Part shown: in pieces, positions 35,676 to 45,213 of the stretch
Layout of the letters: each line of letters opens with the position of its first letter
How positions within the stretch are numbered: position 1 is the first letter of the stretch
Assembly: GCF_038433465.1 (NCBI RefSeq)
Contig: NZ_JAESVF010000010.1
Location: 12,561 to 76,560, forward strand
Length of the DNA stretch: 64,000 nt
Source: Galbibacter sp038433465
Lineage (GTDB): Bacteria; Bacteroidota; Bacteroidia; Flavobacteriales; Flavobacteriaceae
Reading direction: 5' to 3'
Notes under the pieces: model-generated
The model's database searches: none
Told to the model about the DNA's origin: nothing
The model's input: only the letters and a program-made list of their open reading frames with translations
Made by a program: the position numbers and the translations under genes

Positions 35676-36596
35676 ATGCACAGAAGAAAATTTCTTCACA
35701 ATACAATAGCAACAAGTGTTGGGGCTTCAGTATTTACTACTGGAGCCTTTGCTTTTTCAAAACCTACAAACTTGCAAAAACATCAGTTTCAGTTAAAGTA
35801 TGCGCCGCATATTGGAATGTTTGAAAACCTTGCCGGAACCGATGTGATAGACCAATTAAACTTTATGGCCGACCAAGGGTTTACTGCCTTTGAAGACAAC
35901 GAAATGCGTAATCGTCCTGTTTCTGAACAAAATGCGATGGCCAAAACTATGGAAAAAAGAGGTTTGACCATGGGTGTTTTTGTGGCTCATAAAATTTATT
36001 GGCAAGACCCAAATTTAACCAGTGGTGATGCAGCCTATAGAACTGAATTTTTAACCGATATTAAGAATGCTGTTGAAGTTGCAAAACGTGTAAACGCCAA
36101 ATGGGTAACCGTTGTTCCGGGTTATGTTGATTTGCGTTTGGAGGAAGGTTACCAAACGGCAAATGTGGTTGAGTCGTTAAAGCAAGCAGCTGCTATTTTA
36201 GAACCTCACGGAATTGTAATGGTACTCGAGCCTTTAAATTTTAGAAATCATCCAGGGATGTTTTTACAAAAATCGGCGCATGCTTATGAAATTTGTAAAG
36301 CAGTTAACTCGCCATCTTGTAAAATTTTATTCGATGTGTATCATCAGCAAATTACAGAAGGGAATTTAATTCCGAATATAGAAGCTTCGTGGGATGAAAT
36401 TGCTTATTTCCAAATGGGCGACAACCCTGGAAGAAACGAACCGACTACTGGAGAAATTAACTATAAAAACATCTTTAAGTACATCCATGAAAAAGGATTT
36501 ACTGGAGTTTTAGGAATGGAACACGGAAACTCAAAAACAGGAAAAGAAGGGGAGTTGGCCGTGATTGAAGCCTACAAACAAATGGATGATTTTTAG
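35676..36596 (+). CDS. TIM-barrel protein, hydroxypyruvate-isomerase-like, with Tat signal
   Basis: The 306-residue protein starts with a Tat-like signal (HRRKFLHNTIATSVGASVF) and continues with a xylose-isomerase-type TIM barrel. Likely metal/catalytic residues are Glu in VLEPLNF, Asp in ILFDVYHQQ and Glu in LGMEHGNS. It resembles Hyi, which interconverts hydroxypyruvate and tartronate semialdehyde, but periplasmic Tat-exported members of unknown substrate are common in Bacteroidetes. Its end overlaps the convergent YciI gene by four bases. Confidence 0.82.
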   Translation: MHRRKFLHNTIATSVGASVFTTGAFAFSKPTNLQKHQFQLKYAPHIGMFENLAGTDVIDQLNFMADQGFTAFEDNEMRNRPVSEQNAMAKTMEKRGLTMGVFVAHKIYWQDPNLTSGDAAYRTEFLTDIKNAVEVAKRVNAKWVTVVPGYVDLRLEEGYQTANVVESLKQAAAILEPHGIVMVLEPLNFRNHPGMFLQKSAHAYEICKAVNSPSCKILFDVYHQQITEGNLIPNIEASWDEIAYFQMGDNPGRNEPTTGEINYKNIFKYIHEKGFTGVLGMEHGNSKTGKEGELAVIEAYKQMDDF

Positions 36597-37078
36597 CGTA
36601 ACGGAAAACCTTTAGCAGCCCACCACGGATGGATTTCAATTTTTAGTCTGCCAGCCTTTACCATAGGGTCGGCATTGGCTAAACTATCGGCCATTTTTAA
36701 AGAGGGTACGTTGTAAATTGTAATTCCTCGAATATCGCCATCGTCTCCAAAAGGTCCAGAGATATCGGCATAACCTTGTTCATACATCTTGCCGAGATGT
36801 GCCAAATGTAATTTTTGGAGGCTGTCGGCTTCCGATTTTGATTGCGAACGGTTATCTCCACGTTTTAAAAAAGCAATAAAGTATTGTTGCATTAAGATAG
36901 TGTCGCCAGATTTTTCATCGATATAATCAAAAATCTGAAAACCATTTTCTGTAAGTTGCTTTTTGAGTTGTTGGGTAGAAATTGTTGTTTTTTCTTCGGA
37001 AGTAACTCCTTGCGTTGAAGCTTCATTATTACAAGCAATCAACAAACAAATAATAAAGGTGTATGTAAAAAGTTTCAT
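36593..37078 (-). CDS. YciI-like lipoprotein
   Basis: The 161-residue protein has a lipoprotein signal (IICLLIAC) and a YciI-type alpha/beta domain (QQYFIAFLKRGDNR, LHLAHLGKMYEQGYADISGPFGDDGDIRGI, HPWWAAKG). YciI domains have a ferredoxin-like fold with a conserved His-Asp pair and mostly unknown substrates. The next minus-strand gene upstream is CYTH, 18 bases away, so the two may be co-transcribed. Confidence 0.75.
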   Translation of the reverse strand: MKLFTYTFIICLLIACNNEASTQGVTSEEKTTISTQQLKKQLTENGFQIFDYIDEKSGDTILMQQYFIAFLKRGDNRSQSKSEADSLQKLHLAHLGKMYEQGYADISGPFGDDGDIRGITIYNVPSLKMADSLANADPMVKAGRLKIEIHPWWAAKGFPLR

Positions 37079-37096
37079 AAGATGTATTTTTGAAGG

Positions 37097-37564
37097 TTAC
37101 CAATCTTTAAAAGGTTTTATGCTTAGTTGAGAATTGTAATATGCGGGGTTTCCTGTAACTTCTTCGGCTAGCCACTTTGGTTTTTCGAAAGTTTCTTCTT
37201 CTGAAGATAATTCAACTTCAGCAATAATTAAACCTTGGTTGTCGCCAAAAAATTCATCGACTTCAAAAGTGTGTTTCCCCACAATCACTTCATATCGGTA
37301 TTTGTCGATAATTCCTTTTTCACAGATGTTCAATAGTGATTCAGCTTCGTTGGTTGTAATTTCTTTTTCCCATTCAAATCTGCTGGTACCTGTCTCGTTG
37401 GAAATCCCTTTTACGGTTATATATCCCTTTTCACCTTTAATTCTTACGCGTACAGTACGCTCAGGGTCTTTGTTTAAAAAACCTTGTACGATGCGTTCTT
37501 TTTTTGAAGCTTCTTTTTTAAATTCATCCGAAGCAACCAAAAATTTACGTTCAATTTCTATCAT
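37097..37564 (-). CDS. CYTH domain protein (triphosphate tunnel metalloenzyme)
   Basis: The 155-residue protein begins MIEIERKF, the ExExK signature of the CYTH superfamily. The tunnel residues follow in TVRVRIKGEKGYITVKG, RFEWEKEI and FEVDEFFG. Bacterial short members are inorganic triphosphatases. Its start overlaps the upstream NAD(P)-binding gene by 14 bases. Confidence 0.88.
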   Translation of the reverse strand: MIEIERKFLVASDEFKKEASKKERIVQGFLNKDPERTVRVRIKGEKGYITVKGISNETGTSRFEWEKEITTNEAESLLNICEKGIIDKYRYEVIVGKHTFEVDEFFGDNQGLIIAEVELSSEEETFEKPKWLAEEVTGNPAYYNSQLSIKPFKDW

Positions 37565-38228
37565 TTTTTTCTGCTAAATCAATAATATCGTTGTTCTTAA
37601 TTCTTCCAGAAGAAAAATTAGTATTTGCCAAATATACCATTGTTGTTGCTATTTTTTCAGGGTCAACCGATTGATATTTCTTTAAAGGGCCAACCATAAT
37701 ATAGTTGAGGGCTTTCATAATGATTTTAAAGAATTGCTCGCCTGCTCGTTTTTCTTTTCGGTTTCCACCAATTAAAGAAGGTTGTAAAATGTAAGTATTT
37801 GGAATGCCTGTTTTTAAAACATCGGCTTCCATTTTTCCTTTTATTTTGTTGTAAAATATATTGCTATTTGGGTTTGCTCCTAGTGCGGAAATAACCACAA
37901 AAGTGTCAATGCCGTTTACCTTACTTAATCTAGAAGCTGTAACAGGAATGCCGTAATCAATAGCTTTGTAGGTGTTTTGGTTGGGCGTTTTGGCTTTGGT
38001 GGTTCCTATGCAACAAAACACTTCATCAGCAAAGAAGTCTTTTTGATAACTTTCTAATTCGAACAAATCAATTAAATGTTCTTCTAGTTTTGGATGTTGG
38101 ATGTTTACCGAATTCCGTGAAAACAATTTTATAGTAGCGTAACGCGAATCGTTTAACAATTGGTTTAAAAGGATGTTTCCCGTTAGACCAGTTGCGCCAA
38201 GGATAATAGCAGTTTTTTCTTTGTTCAT
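37551..38228 (-). CDS. NAD(P)-binding atypical short-chain dehydrogenase
   Basis: From the ATG at 38228 the protein is 225 residues with the Rossmann loop GATGLTGN at the start and a sequence typical of HTATIP2/TIP30-like NAD(P)-binding proteins (CIGTTKAKT, VVISALGANPNSNIFYNKIKGKME with a YxxxK pair, LQPSLIGG). An in-frame ATG nine codons earlier is less likely because the Rossmann strand should start near the N-terminus. Substrate unknown. It is first in the three-gene minus-strand group with CYTH and YciI. Confidence 0.8.
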   Translation of the reverse strand: MNKEKTAIILGATGLTGNILLNQLLNDSRYATIKLFSRNSVNIQHPKLEEHLIDLFELESYQKDFFADEVFCCIGTTKAKTPNQNTYKAIDYGIPVTASRLSKVNGIDTFVVISALGANPNSNIFYNKIKGKMEADVLKTGIPNTYILQPSLIGGNRKEKRAGEQFFKIIMKALNYIMVGPLKKYQSVDPEKIATTMVYLANTNFSSGRIKNNDIIDLAEKNDRN

Positions 38229-38318
38229 GTTTTTAAAATCGGTTGATGGTATCAATACATTTATGTATAAAGTTACTCAATATTACACAATAGATGTATT
38301 TACTAATTAAATTTGTAT

Positions 38319-39422
38319 ATGGAAAAAAGCTTCCCTTTGCGTAAAATAATTCATGTTGATATGGACGCATTTTATGCTTCCGTAGAACAAATGGATAACC
38401 CAGAGTTAAAAGGGAAACCTATTGCTGTGGGCGGAAGCGAGCGGAGAGGAGTTGTTTCTGCAGCGAGTTATGAAGCACGAAAATTTGGTGTGCGAAGTGC
38501 CATGAGTGGTACACAAGCCAAACGCAATTGCCCAGAGCTTATTTTTGTGCGTCCGAGGTTTGACCGATACAAAGAGATTTCATTAAAAATTAGAAAGATA
38601 TTTTTTGATTATACCGATTTGGTAGAACCGCTTTCGCTCGATGAGGCGTATTTGGATGTAACCGAAAATAAAAAAGGAAATCCGTCGGCTAGTAATATCG
38701 CAAAAGAAATACGGCAACGCATTTTTGATGAGGTAGGATTGACAGCCTCCGCAGGAATTTCTATCAATAAGTTTGTTGCTAAAGTAGCGAGTGATTATAA
38801 CAAACCTAACGGACAAAAAACAGTTGAACCCGATGCTGTAATTCCGTTTTTGGAAGCCTTAGAAATAAGGAAGTTTTACGGCGTAGGGAAAGTAACAACC
38901 CAAAAAATGTATTCGTTGGGGATTTTTACAGGAAAAGACTTAAAAGAAAAATCGGTTGAGTTTTTAACCGAGCATTTTGGTAAAAGTGGTGCTTTTTATT
39001 ATCAAGTAGTTCGAGGCATTCATTTAAGTGCTGTAAAACCAAATAGAATTCCGAAATCGGTTGGTGCCGAACGTACATTCGCAGACAACCTCAGTAGCGA
39101 AATTTTTATGCTAGAACGATTGGAAAGTATTGCAAATGAGCTAGAAAGGCGACTCAAAAAAAATAAAATTGCAGGAAAAACAGTCACTTTAAAAATAAAA
39201 TATAGCGATTTTAAACTACAGACTCGCAGTAAAACATTGGACTATTTTATTGCTGATAAAAGTTTGATTTTAGAAACTTCCAAAGAATTACTTTATCAAG
39301 AATCTTTAGAAAATTCGGTGCGTTTATTGGGGATTTCCTTGGCAAATTTAAACACCGAGAAAAAGAAAGAAATTACCAATATCCCAAAAACAGTTTCTGT
39401 GCAATTGAAATTCGATTTTTAA
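38319..39422 (+). CDS. dinB: DNA polymerase IV (Y-family)
   Basis: The 367-residue protein has the Y-family motifs HVDMDAFYASVEQ, YEARKFGVRSAMSG, SLDEAYLDVTE and the helix-hairpin-helix region IRKFYGVGKVT, then the little-finger domain. It performs translesion synthesis. I start at the ATG at 38319; an upstream TTG in the same frame is possible. A TAnnTTTG match (38308-38315) lies so close to this ATG that the transcript would be almost leaderless. Confidence 0.95.
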   Translation: MEKSFPLRKIIHVDMDAFYASVEQMDNPELKGKPIAVGGSERRGVVSAASYEARKFGVRSAMSGTQAKRNCPELIFVRPRFDRYKEISLKIRKIFFDYTDLVEPLSLDEAYLDVTENKKGNPSASNIAKEIRQRIFDEVGLTASAGISINKFVAKVASDYNKPNGQKTVEPDAVIPFLEALEIRKFYGVGKVTTQKMYSLGIFTGKDLKEKSVEFLTEHFGKSGAFYYQVVRGIHLSAVKPNRIPKSVGAERTFADNLSSEIFMLERLESIANELERRLKKNKIAGKTVTLKIKYSDFKLQTRSKTLDYFIADKSLILETSKELLYQESLENSVRLLGISLANLNTEKKKEITNIPKTVSVQLKFDF

Positions 39423-39527
39423 ACAGCCTATATTTCTTCAAGTGTAAGTTCGAAAATTTTCTATTTATTTAAGTCTGCCTAACAATTACATAACATTGAT
39501 AATCAGTGTTAAAAAAGAAATAGATGT

Positions 39528-39535
39528 TATTTTTG
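39528..39535 (+). promoter_or_regulatory. -7 promoter element of the secreted nuclease gene (TATTTTTG)
   Basis: An exact TAnnTTTG match 28 bases before the start codon at 39563, in a 140-base gap after dinB. Confidence 0.5.
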
Positions 39536-39562
39536 TGAGAGATAACCCATCAAAAATAATAT

Positions 39563-42500
39563 ATGAAAAGATTTCTACTTTCTTTATCCATTGCGTTTTG
39601 TTCATGCTACACTTTCGCGCAAAGTGTGTTTATAAATGAAATTCATTACGACAATGCAGGCACCGATGTAAACGAAAGCATCGAAATTGCAGGCCCTGCT
39701 GGTACCGACCTTTCAACTTACAACATTGTGTTGTACAACGGTTCTAACGGTACACCTTATAACACCTTAACGATAAATACCACAATTGCCGATTTGAGTA
39801 ATGGTTTTGGCGTTGCTCATATTTCGTTACCAGCTAACGGATTGCAAAACGGAAGTCCAGATGGAATTGCGCTTGTTGATGCAAGCGGAACGGTTGTTCA
39901 GTTTTTAAGTTACGAAGGAACTTTAACTGCAACAAGTGGTCCCGCTAGCGGAATGTTGAGTGAAGATATTGGAATTGCACAAACCAGCAGCACGCCTGAA
40001 GGAACTTCTTTAGGGTTGGTAGGAACTGGCACTGATTATACTGCGTTTTCATGGGAAGTTCAAGAGTCAGCTACCTTTGGAAGTATCAATACAAATCAAA
40101 TTTTTGGTTCGGTTACCATCGCGCCTGTTATTAATGAGTTTGTGTTTAATCACACGGGTACAGATTCAAACGAGTTTGTCGAAATTTTTGCAACTCCTGA
40201 AACCGATTTATCATCGTATTGGCTGATTGAAATTGAAGGCGACGCTTCTTCTTCCGTAGGAACAATTGATGGCGCATTTCAATTAGGAACAACAAATGCT
40301 GAAGGATTTTATACAACCGAATTTTTCTCTAATGAATTTGAAAACGGAACTGTAAGTTTACTTTTGGTAGAAGACTTTACAGGTGCCGTAGGTGATGTTG
40401 TAGATACCAATGCCGATGGCGTATTCGATACAACTCCATGGACTGCCATTGTTGATGCTGTTGCGGTGGTTGATACCGAAACTGGCGATGTTGCTTATGC
40501 TGAAGTAGTTTTAAATCCGTCTTTTGATGGAAGTACTTTTACCGTTGGTGGTGCTTCTAGAATTCCGAATGGAATGGATACCGATACAACTTCAGATTGG
40601 GTTCGAAATAGTTTTAATGGAGAAGGATTACCAAATTTCCCAGATGCCACTTCCGAAGAAGGAGAAGCATTAAATACACCAAATACTACCAATGAAGTGT
40701 TCTCAGGAAATAACGGAGGCACAGATGCTGTTGTGCTAATTAATGAAATCGATGCAGATACTGAAGGTACCGATACAGCCGAATTTATTGAATTGTATGA
40801 TGGAGGTGTTGGAAACACCGCACTTGACGGATTTACCCTTGTTTTGTATAACGGTTCAAACAATTTGAGCTACCAAGCGTATGATTTGGATGGCTATTCA
40901 ACCGATGCAAACGGATATTTTGTTTTAGGAAACGAAGGAGTTTCTAATGTTTCTATAGTTTTTGCTGGAAACGGATTGCAAAATGGAGCCGATGCAGTTG
41001 CACTTTACCAAGCTGAAGCAACCGATTTTCCGAACGGAACAGAAGTAACTACCAACAGTCTAGTTGATGCTATTGTGTACGATACAAACGATAGTGATGA
41101 TGCCGAATTACTTGTGTTACTAAACGATGGGCAACCTCAAATAAATGAAGATTTTAATAGCAACAAAGACTTCCATTCGTTACAGCGCTATACCAATGGG
41201 AGTGGGGGGCTAAGAAATACGGAAACATATGTTACGGCTATTCCAACGCCTGGAGCTAGCAACACCAATGCAACGGAACAAATCAATTTAATTATAAACG
41301 AAATTGACGCAGATACCCCAGGTACTGATGTTGCCGAATTTATAGAACTTTATGATGGTGGCGTTGGAAATGTTGCCCTTGACGGATTTTTGTTGGTGCT
41401 TTACAACGGAAACGGAGATACAGTTTATAACACTTATGATTTAAGCGGATATACAACCAATGCGGAAGGATATTTTGTTTTAGGAAATGAAGGTGTTACC
41501 AATGTTTCTTATGTGATAGGCAGTAACAGCATTCAAAATGGAGCGGATGCAATTGCGCTTTATCAGGGGGTTGCAACCGATTTTCCAAATGGAACAACAC
41601 TTACTACAAATGGCTTAATCGATGCCATAGTGTACGATACAAATGACGACGATGACACGGAACTTTTAGCATTGTTAAATGCAGGGGAACCTCAGGTAAA
41701 TGAAGATGCCGAAGGCGATAAAGACAATCATTCACTGCAACGTATTCCAAATGGTGGTGGCGGACTTTTAAATACGAGTGCGTATGTTGCAAAAACTCCA
41801 ACACCGGGGGTAGAAAACGAAGGGACTGTAATTGTTGTTCCTACGGATATTATTCCAATTGCCGAAGCTAGAGCACTTCCAGACGGTACAACAGTAACCA
41901 TTACAGGGGTTTTGACGGTGTCTGATAATTTTGCAGGTCCTGCATATCTTCAAGATAACACTGGAGGAATTGCTATTTTTGATGAACAAATTCACGGAGG
42001 GAACTTTGCTATCGGAGATTCAATAACCGTAACTGCTAGTCGCTCGTCATTCAACAATCAAATTCAATTAGGAAGTGTTTCTTCCGTAGCAAATAACGGA
42101 CTACCAACACAACCTATTCAACCAAAAGAAATTACTATTGCTGAATTGGCAAATTATCGTGGGCAACTGGTTAAAATTGTAGATGCTACTTTTCCAGCTC
42201 CTGGAAGTTTACTTTTTGGAGATTCAAACGTGAATATTACCGATGCTTCTGGAACAGGAGAATTGCGAATTGATAAAGATGTAGCAGATTTATCTGGATT
42301 GGTACAACCAGAGCATTGTGAAATTGTTGGTGTTGTAGGAACTTTTAACGAGTTTGCACAGTTGTTACCACGAATGAAAACAGACTTTCCATGTGCTACA
42401 CCTTTTGACCCAAGTAACGGAATTGATATTCCGAAGGAAGAAACCTTAGATATTGTAACTTGGAATATCGAATGGTTTGGCGATGAAGGAAATTCGCCAG

Positions 42501-44221
42501 CTTCTAGTTATCCAAATTCAGATGCGGTACAAAAAGATAGCGTTGTAACCATCATGAAAAAGTTGAACGCCGATATTTATACGGTGGTAGAAATTTCGGA
42601 CGATGCCCTTTTTGCACAAGCAGTGAGTGAACTCGATGGCTATGATTTTGTATTGTCCGACGCTACTTCGTATCCAAATGATTCTGGCACCAAACAAAAA
42701 GTAGGATTTGTTTATAAAACCGCTACGGTTACGCCAAAGAAAACACAGGCGTTATTGCAAAGTATTCATCCGTATTACAACGGTGGAGATACTTCTTATT
42801 TAACCGATTATCCTTCTGAAGCAGACCGTTTTTATGCAAGTGGAAGACTCCCTTTTTTAATGACTGCCGATGTAAACATCAATGGCGCTTCCGAAGAAAT
42901 TAATATCGTAGCATTGCATGCACGTGCAAATAGTAGTAGCGATGCGCAGTTGCGATATGAAATGCGTAAGTACGACATAGAAGTTTTAAAAGATTCGTTG
43001 GATGTTATGTTTCCTGAAGCCAATCTTATTTTGGCGGGTGACTATAACGATGATTTAGATGAAACTGTTGCAGACGGAATTAATACGACTGTTTCTTCAT
43101 TTGAAGCATTTATAAATGACCCTGAAGAATATTTCTTGGCAACTCTATCTTTGAGTGAAGCAGGATATCGTTCGTATGCTTTTAGAGAAAACATGATTGA
43201 CCATATCTCACTCTCCAATGAACTTCAGGATAATTTTATAGAAAATTCAGCAACAGTACACTACGAATTTTACGACAGCGATTATACCAGTACAGTTTCC
43301 GACCATTTCCCAGTTTCTATTCGATTGATGTTTGAAAATGTGGCTCCGCTAGTTGTTGAAAATTTAGAGTTCACCAACAGTACGTGTTCCGAAGCAGACA
43401 ACGGAACAGCTTCTATCGAAATAAGCGGAGGTGTTGCTCCTTACGAGTATTTGTGGAGTAATGGCGAAACTACGCAAAGTGTTTCCGATTTAATTCCTGG
43501 AGATTATGATGTGGTGGTAAATGATGCTAAAGGAAATTCTATTACTGAATATTTTACGATTACTGAACCTGAAGCAATCACTGTTGATATGCCTACAATT
43601 GAAAAAATATATGTGGGATATGGTGATGTGAATTCAGTAACAATTACTCCTGAAAACATCTCTGGAGGAACAGCATCGTACACCTACGAATGGAGTAATG
43701 GAGAAACAACTCAGTCGATAACAGTTGCTCCTGAAGAAACCACTACTTACACTTTAACGGTAACCGACACAAATGGTTGTTCGCAAACCGAAAGTGTTAC
43801 CGTTGAGGTAGAAGATGTAAGTTGCGGTAATAACCCATGGATAGAAAAAGTAGCTATTTGTTATAGAGGTCGTTCGTTATGTGTTTCAAAATACACAGTT
43901 CCACATTTATTGAAGCTTGGAGCGGTACTAGGTAGTTGTTCAGAAACACCAAACGAAATTTCGATTGCGAGTGTGTATTTAGTGCCAAATCCTGTTCGTT
44001 ATGCAGCCGGACTTGTAATAAACAGTCATAATTCAACAAAGCTTGAAGTGCAAGTGTACGACATAAACGGGCAACTTAAACAGCACATTAAAAATGTAAA
44101 AGTTAATGTTGGTTATAATTTAAAAACCATCAATTTTTCTAGACTTTCCAGAGGAATTTACATTCTGAAAGTTTTAGAAAACGGACAAGAAGTTAAAGAC
44201 ATCCGAATGGTTAAGAAGTAG
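39563..44221 (+). CDS. Secreted nuclease: lamin-tail repeats, OB domain, endonuclease/exonuclease/phosphatase domain, type IX sorting signal
   Basis: The 1552-residue protein has a Sec signal (CYTFAQ). Four lamin-tail-like domains start at about 22, 185, 389 and 576, the last two nearly duplicates. An OB-fold region lies at about 758-940 (DGTTVTITGVLTV, YLQDNTGGIAIFD). The endonuclease/exonuclease/phosphatase domain spans about 960-1252 with TWNIEWFG, VVEISDD, AGDYND and SDHFPVS. Two SprB-like repeats follow (1272-1420), then a T9SS type A sorting domain (VYLVPNPV near 1470 to the end). It is probably surface-exposed or released and degrades extracellular DNA. Confidence 0.9.
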   Translation: MKRFLLSLSIAFCSCYTFAQSVFINEIHYDNAGTDVNESIEIAGPAGTDLSTYNIVLYNGSNGTPYNTLTINTTIADLSNGFGVAHISLPANGLQNGSPDGIALVDASGTVVQFLSYEGTLTATSGPASGMLSEDIGIAQTSSTPEGTSLGLVGTGTDYTAFSWEVQESATFGSINTNQIFGSVTIAPVINEFVFNHTGTDSNEFVEIFATPETDLSSYWLIEIEGDASSSVGTIDGAFQLGTTNAEGFYTTEFFSNEFENGTVSLLLVEDFTGAVGDVVDTNADGVFDTTPWTAIVDAVAVVDTETGDVAYAEVVLNPSFDGSTFTVGGASRIPNGMDTDTTSDWVRNSFNGEGLPNFPDATSEEGEALNTPNTTNEVFSGNNGGTDAVVLINEIDADTEGTDTAEFIELYDGGVGNTALDGFTLVLYNGSNNLSYQAYDLDGYSTDANGYFVLGNEGVSNVSIVFAGNGLQNGADAVALYQAEATDFPNGTEVTTNSLVDAIVYDTNDSDDAELLVLLNDGQPQINEDFNSNKDFHSLQRYTNGSGGLRNTETYVTAIPTPGASNTNATEQINLIINEIDADTPGTDVAEFIELYDGGVGNVALDGFLLVLYNGNGDTVYNTYDLSGYTTNAEGYFVLGNEGVTNVSYVIGSNSIQNGADAIALYQGVATDFPNGTTLTTNGLIDAIVYDTNDDDDTELLALLNAGEPQVNEDAEGDKDNHSLQRIPNGGGGLLNTSAYVAKTPTPGVENEGTVIVVPTDIIPIAEARALPDGTTVTITGVLTVSDNFAGPAYLQDNTGGIAIFDEQIHGGNFAIGDSITVTASRSSFNNQIQLGSVSSVANNGLPTQPIQPKEITIAELANYRGQLVKIVDATFPAPGSLLFGDSNVNITDASGTGELRIDKDVADLSGLVQPEHCEIVGVVGTFNEFAQLLPRMKTDFPCATPFDPSNGIDIPKEETLDIVTWNIEWFGDEGNSPASSYPNSDAVQKDSVVTIMKKLNADIYTVVEISDDALFAQAVSELDGYDFVLSDATSYPNDSGTKQKVGFVYKTATVTPKKTQALLQSIHPYYNGGDTSYLTDYPSEADRFYASGRLPFLMTADVNINGASEEINIVALHARANSSSDAQLRYEMRKYDIEVLKDSLDVMFPEANLILAGDYNDDLDETVADGINTTVSSFEAFINDPEEYFLATLSLSEAGYRSYAFRENMIDHISLSNELQDNFIENSATVHYEFYDSDYTSTVSDHFPVSIRLMFENVAPLVVENLEFTNSTCSEADNGTASIEISGGVAPYEYLWSNGETTQSVSDLIPGDYDVVVNDAKGNSITEYFTITEPEAITVDMPTIEKIYVGYGDVNSVTITPENISGGTASYTYEWSNGETTQSITVAPEETTTYTLTVTDTNGCSQTESVTVEVEDVSCGNNPWIEKVAICYRGRSLCVSKYTVPHLLKLGAVLGSCSETPNEISIASVYLVPNPVRYAAGLVINSHNSTKLEVQVYDINGQLKQHIKNVKVNVGYNLKTINFSRLSRGIYILKVLENGQEVKDIRMVKK

Positions 44222-44244
44222 CTCAACAAACATTGATATACTTT

Positions 44245-44284
44245 AGAGGCTCTTTAAAATTTTATTAAAGAGCCTCTTTTTTTT
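44245..44284 (+). terminator. Terminator after the secreted nuclease gene
   Basis: AGAGGCTCTTTAA pairs perfectly with TTAAAGAGCCTCT (13 bp), followed by a run of T. It starts 24 bases after the stop codon. Confidence 0.93.
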
Positions 44285-44315
44285 AATTGTAAATAGATTT
44301 TTATTTTTACTCCCG

Positions 44316-44323
44316 TATCTTTG
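44316..44323 (+). promoter_or_regulatory. -7 promoter element (TATCTTTG) for the lipoprotein gene
   Basis: An exact TAnnTTTG match directly after a terminator and 26 bases before the TTG start at 44349. Confidence 0.55.
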
Positions 44324-44348
44324 GAGCTAAATTTTAATTCACAGTTTT

Positions 44349-44864
44349 TTGAAGTCAATTATTTACATAGCCATATTTTTAGGAGGTCTTTTTTTTACTA
44401 GTTGCGGGAGCGATGCTAGTCAAGACGGAAATGTTACTTCCGAAGAAGAAAAAGAATTGACGTATAGTGAATTGCCTGCAATTGTCCCGATTAGTCAAGA
44501 GAAATTGACAGAGATAAACAAGTGGAAAAAATTTAAGGAATTAAGTGTTTTGATGGAGAAGTTTCAAAATCAGCAAACAGGCGACCTTACTTATTTTGCT
44601 GAAGAATTTATCCGTTTGGACACCGATATTGCGAAAGATTCTTTATTTCCTGCAAAGTTTAATTCTCCAGATGTTAAAAGCCGTTTGGTAGTTTTTAAAA
44701 CCTTCAGTCATCAGTTAAAAACTCGATTAGAAGAAAATGCTCCTGTAGATTCAATTAATGTTTCGCGCGCAAAAATTTTAACGACTTACAATGCACTTCG
44801 TCAGCAATTATCAGAAGCATTAAAAAGTAAAATTTATCAAGATTTTATAAAAGAAAAAAATTGA
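44349..44864 (+). CDS. Lipoprotein of unknown function, TTG start
   Basis: The 171-residue protein has a lipoprotein signal (IAIFLGGLFFTSCGS, Cys near 19) and a helical, Lys/Glu-rich body with no motif I recognise. The start must be the TTG at 44349: the frame is closed by a stop just upstream and no ATG precedes the signal peptide. A promoter element 26 bases before and a TSS near 44329 fit this. It is a single gene. Confidence 0.7.
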   Translation: MKSIIYIAIFLGGLFFTSCGSDASQDGNVTSEEEKELTYSELPAIVPISQEKLTEINKWKKFKELSVLMEKFQNQQTGDLTYFAEEFIRLDTDIAKDSLFPAKFNSPDVKSRLVVFKTFSHQLKTRLEENAPVDSINVSRAKILTTYNALRQQLSEALKSKIYQDFIKEKN

Positions 44865-44865
44865 A

Positions 44866-44993
44866 TATCCGTAATGTATCATACCAAGATTAAAATGTCA
44901 GGTCGAGCGTAGTCGAGACCTTATTTAAAGTTGTTAAGCTAAATAACCTCTCGACTGCGTTCGAGGTGACAGTATGTTATGACAGATTGCGGA
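44866..44993 (-). repeat. REPIN-like repeat R2, copy 2
   Basis: In reverse orientation to the copy at 34251, it contains both palindromes intact: GGTCGAGCGTAGTCGAGACC (44901) and CCTCTCGACTGCGTTCGAGG (44947), bounded by AATGTATCATACCAA and TTATGACAGATT. It has no coding content and fills much of the 349-base gap before the M13 peptidase gene; the rest of that gap shows nothing clear. Confidence 0.82.
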
Positions 44994-45213
44994 CAATTAT
45001 AAAAAAAATAGTCGTTGCTACATTATCATGACATTTTTCTTAAAGAATTGTTAATTTGTAGTGGTGCCCACATTCAGCTTCACAATTTATTCTAAATTGC
45101 ATAGATTCATAACAAACTAATTAATTTAAAGTATCTGAGTCTTATTTTGAGCCCTCGCGAAGGTTGGATTTTCATGATATTTTAAAACCATTAAAACAGT
45201 AAAAAGTAAACAA

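Noticed and set aside
38308..38315. TAAATTTG as the dinB promoter
   Set aside because: It would place the start of transcription at or after the ATG at 38319, which the HVDMDAFYASVEQ region needs; either leaderless or chance, so not listed as a feature.
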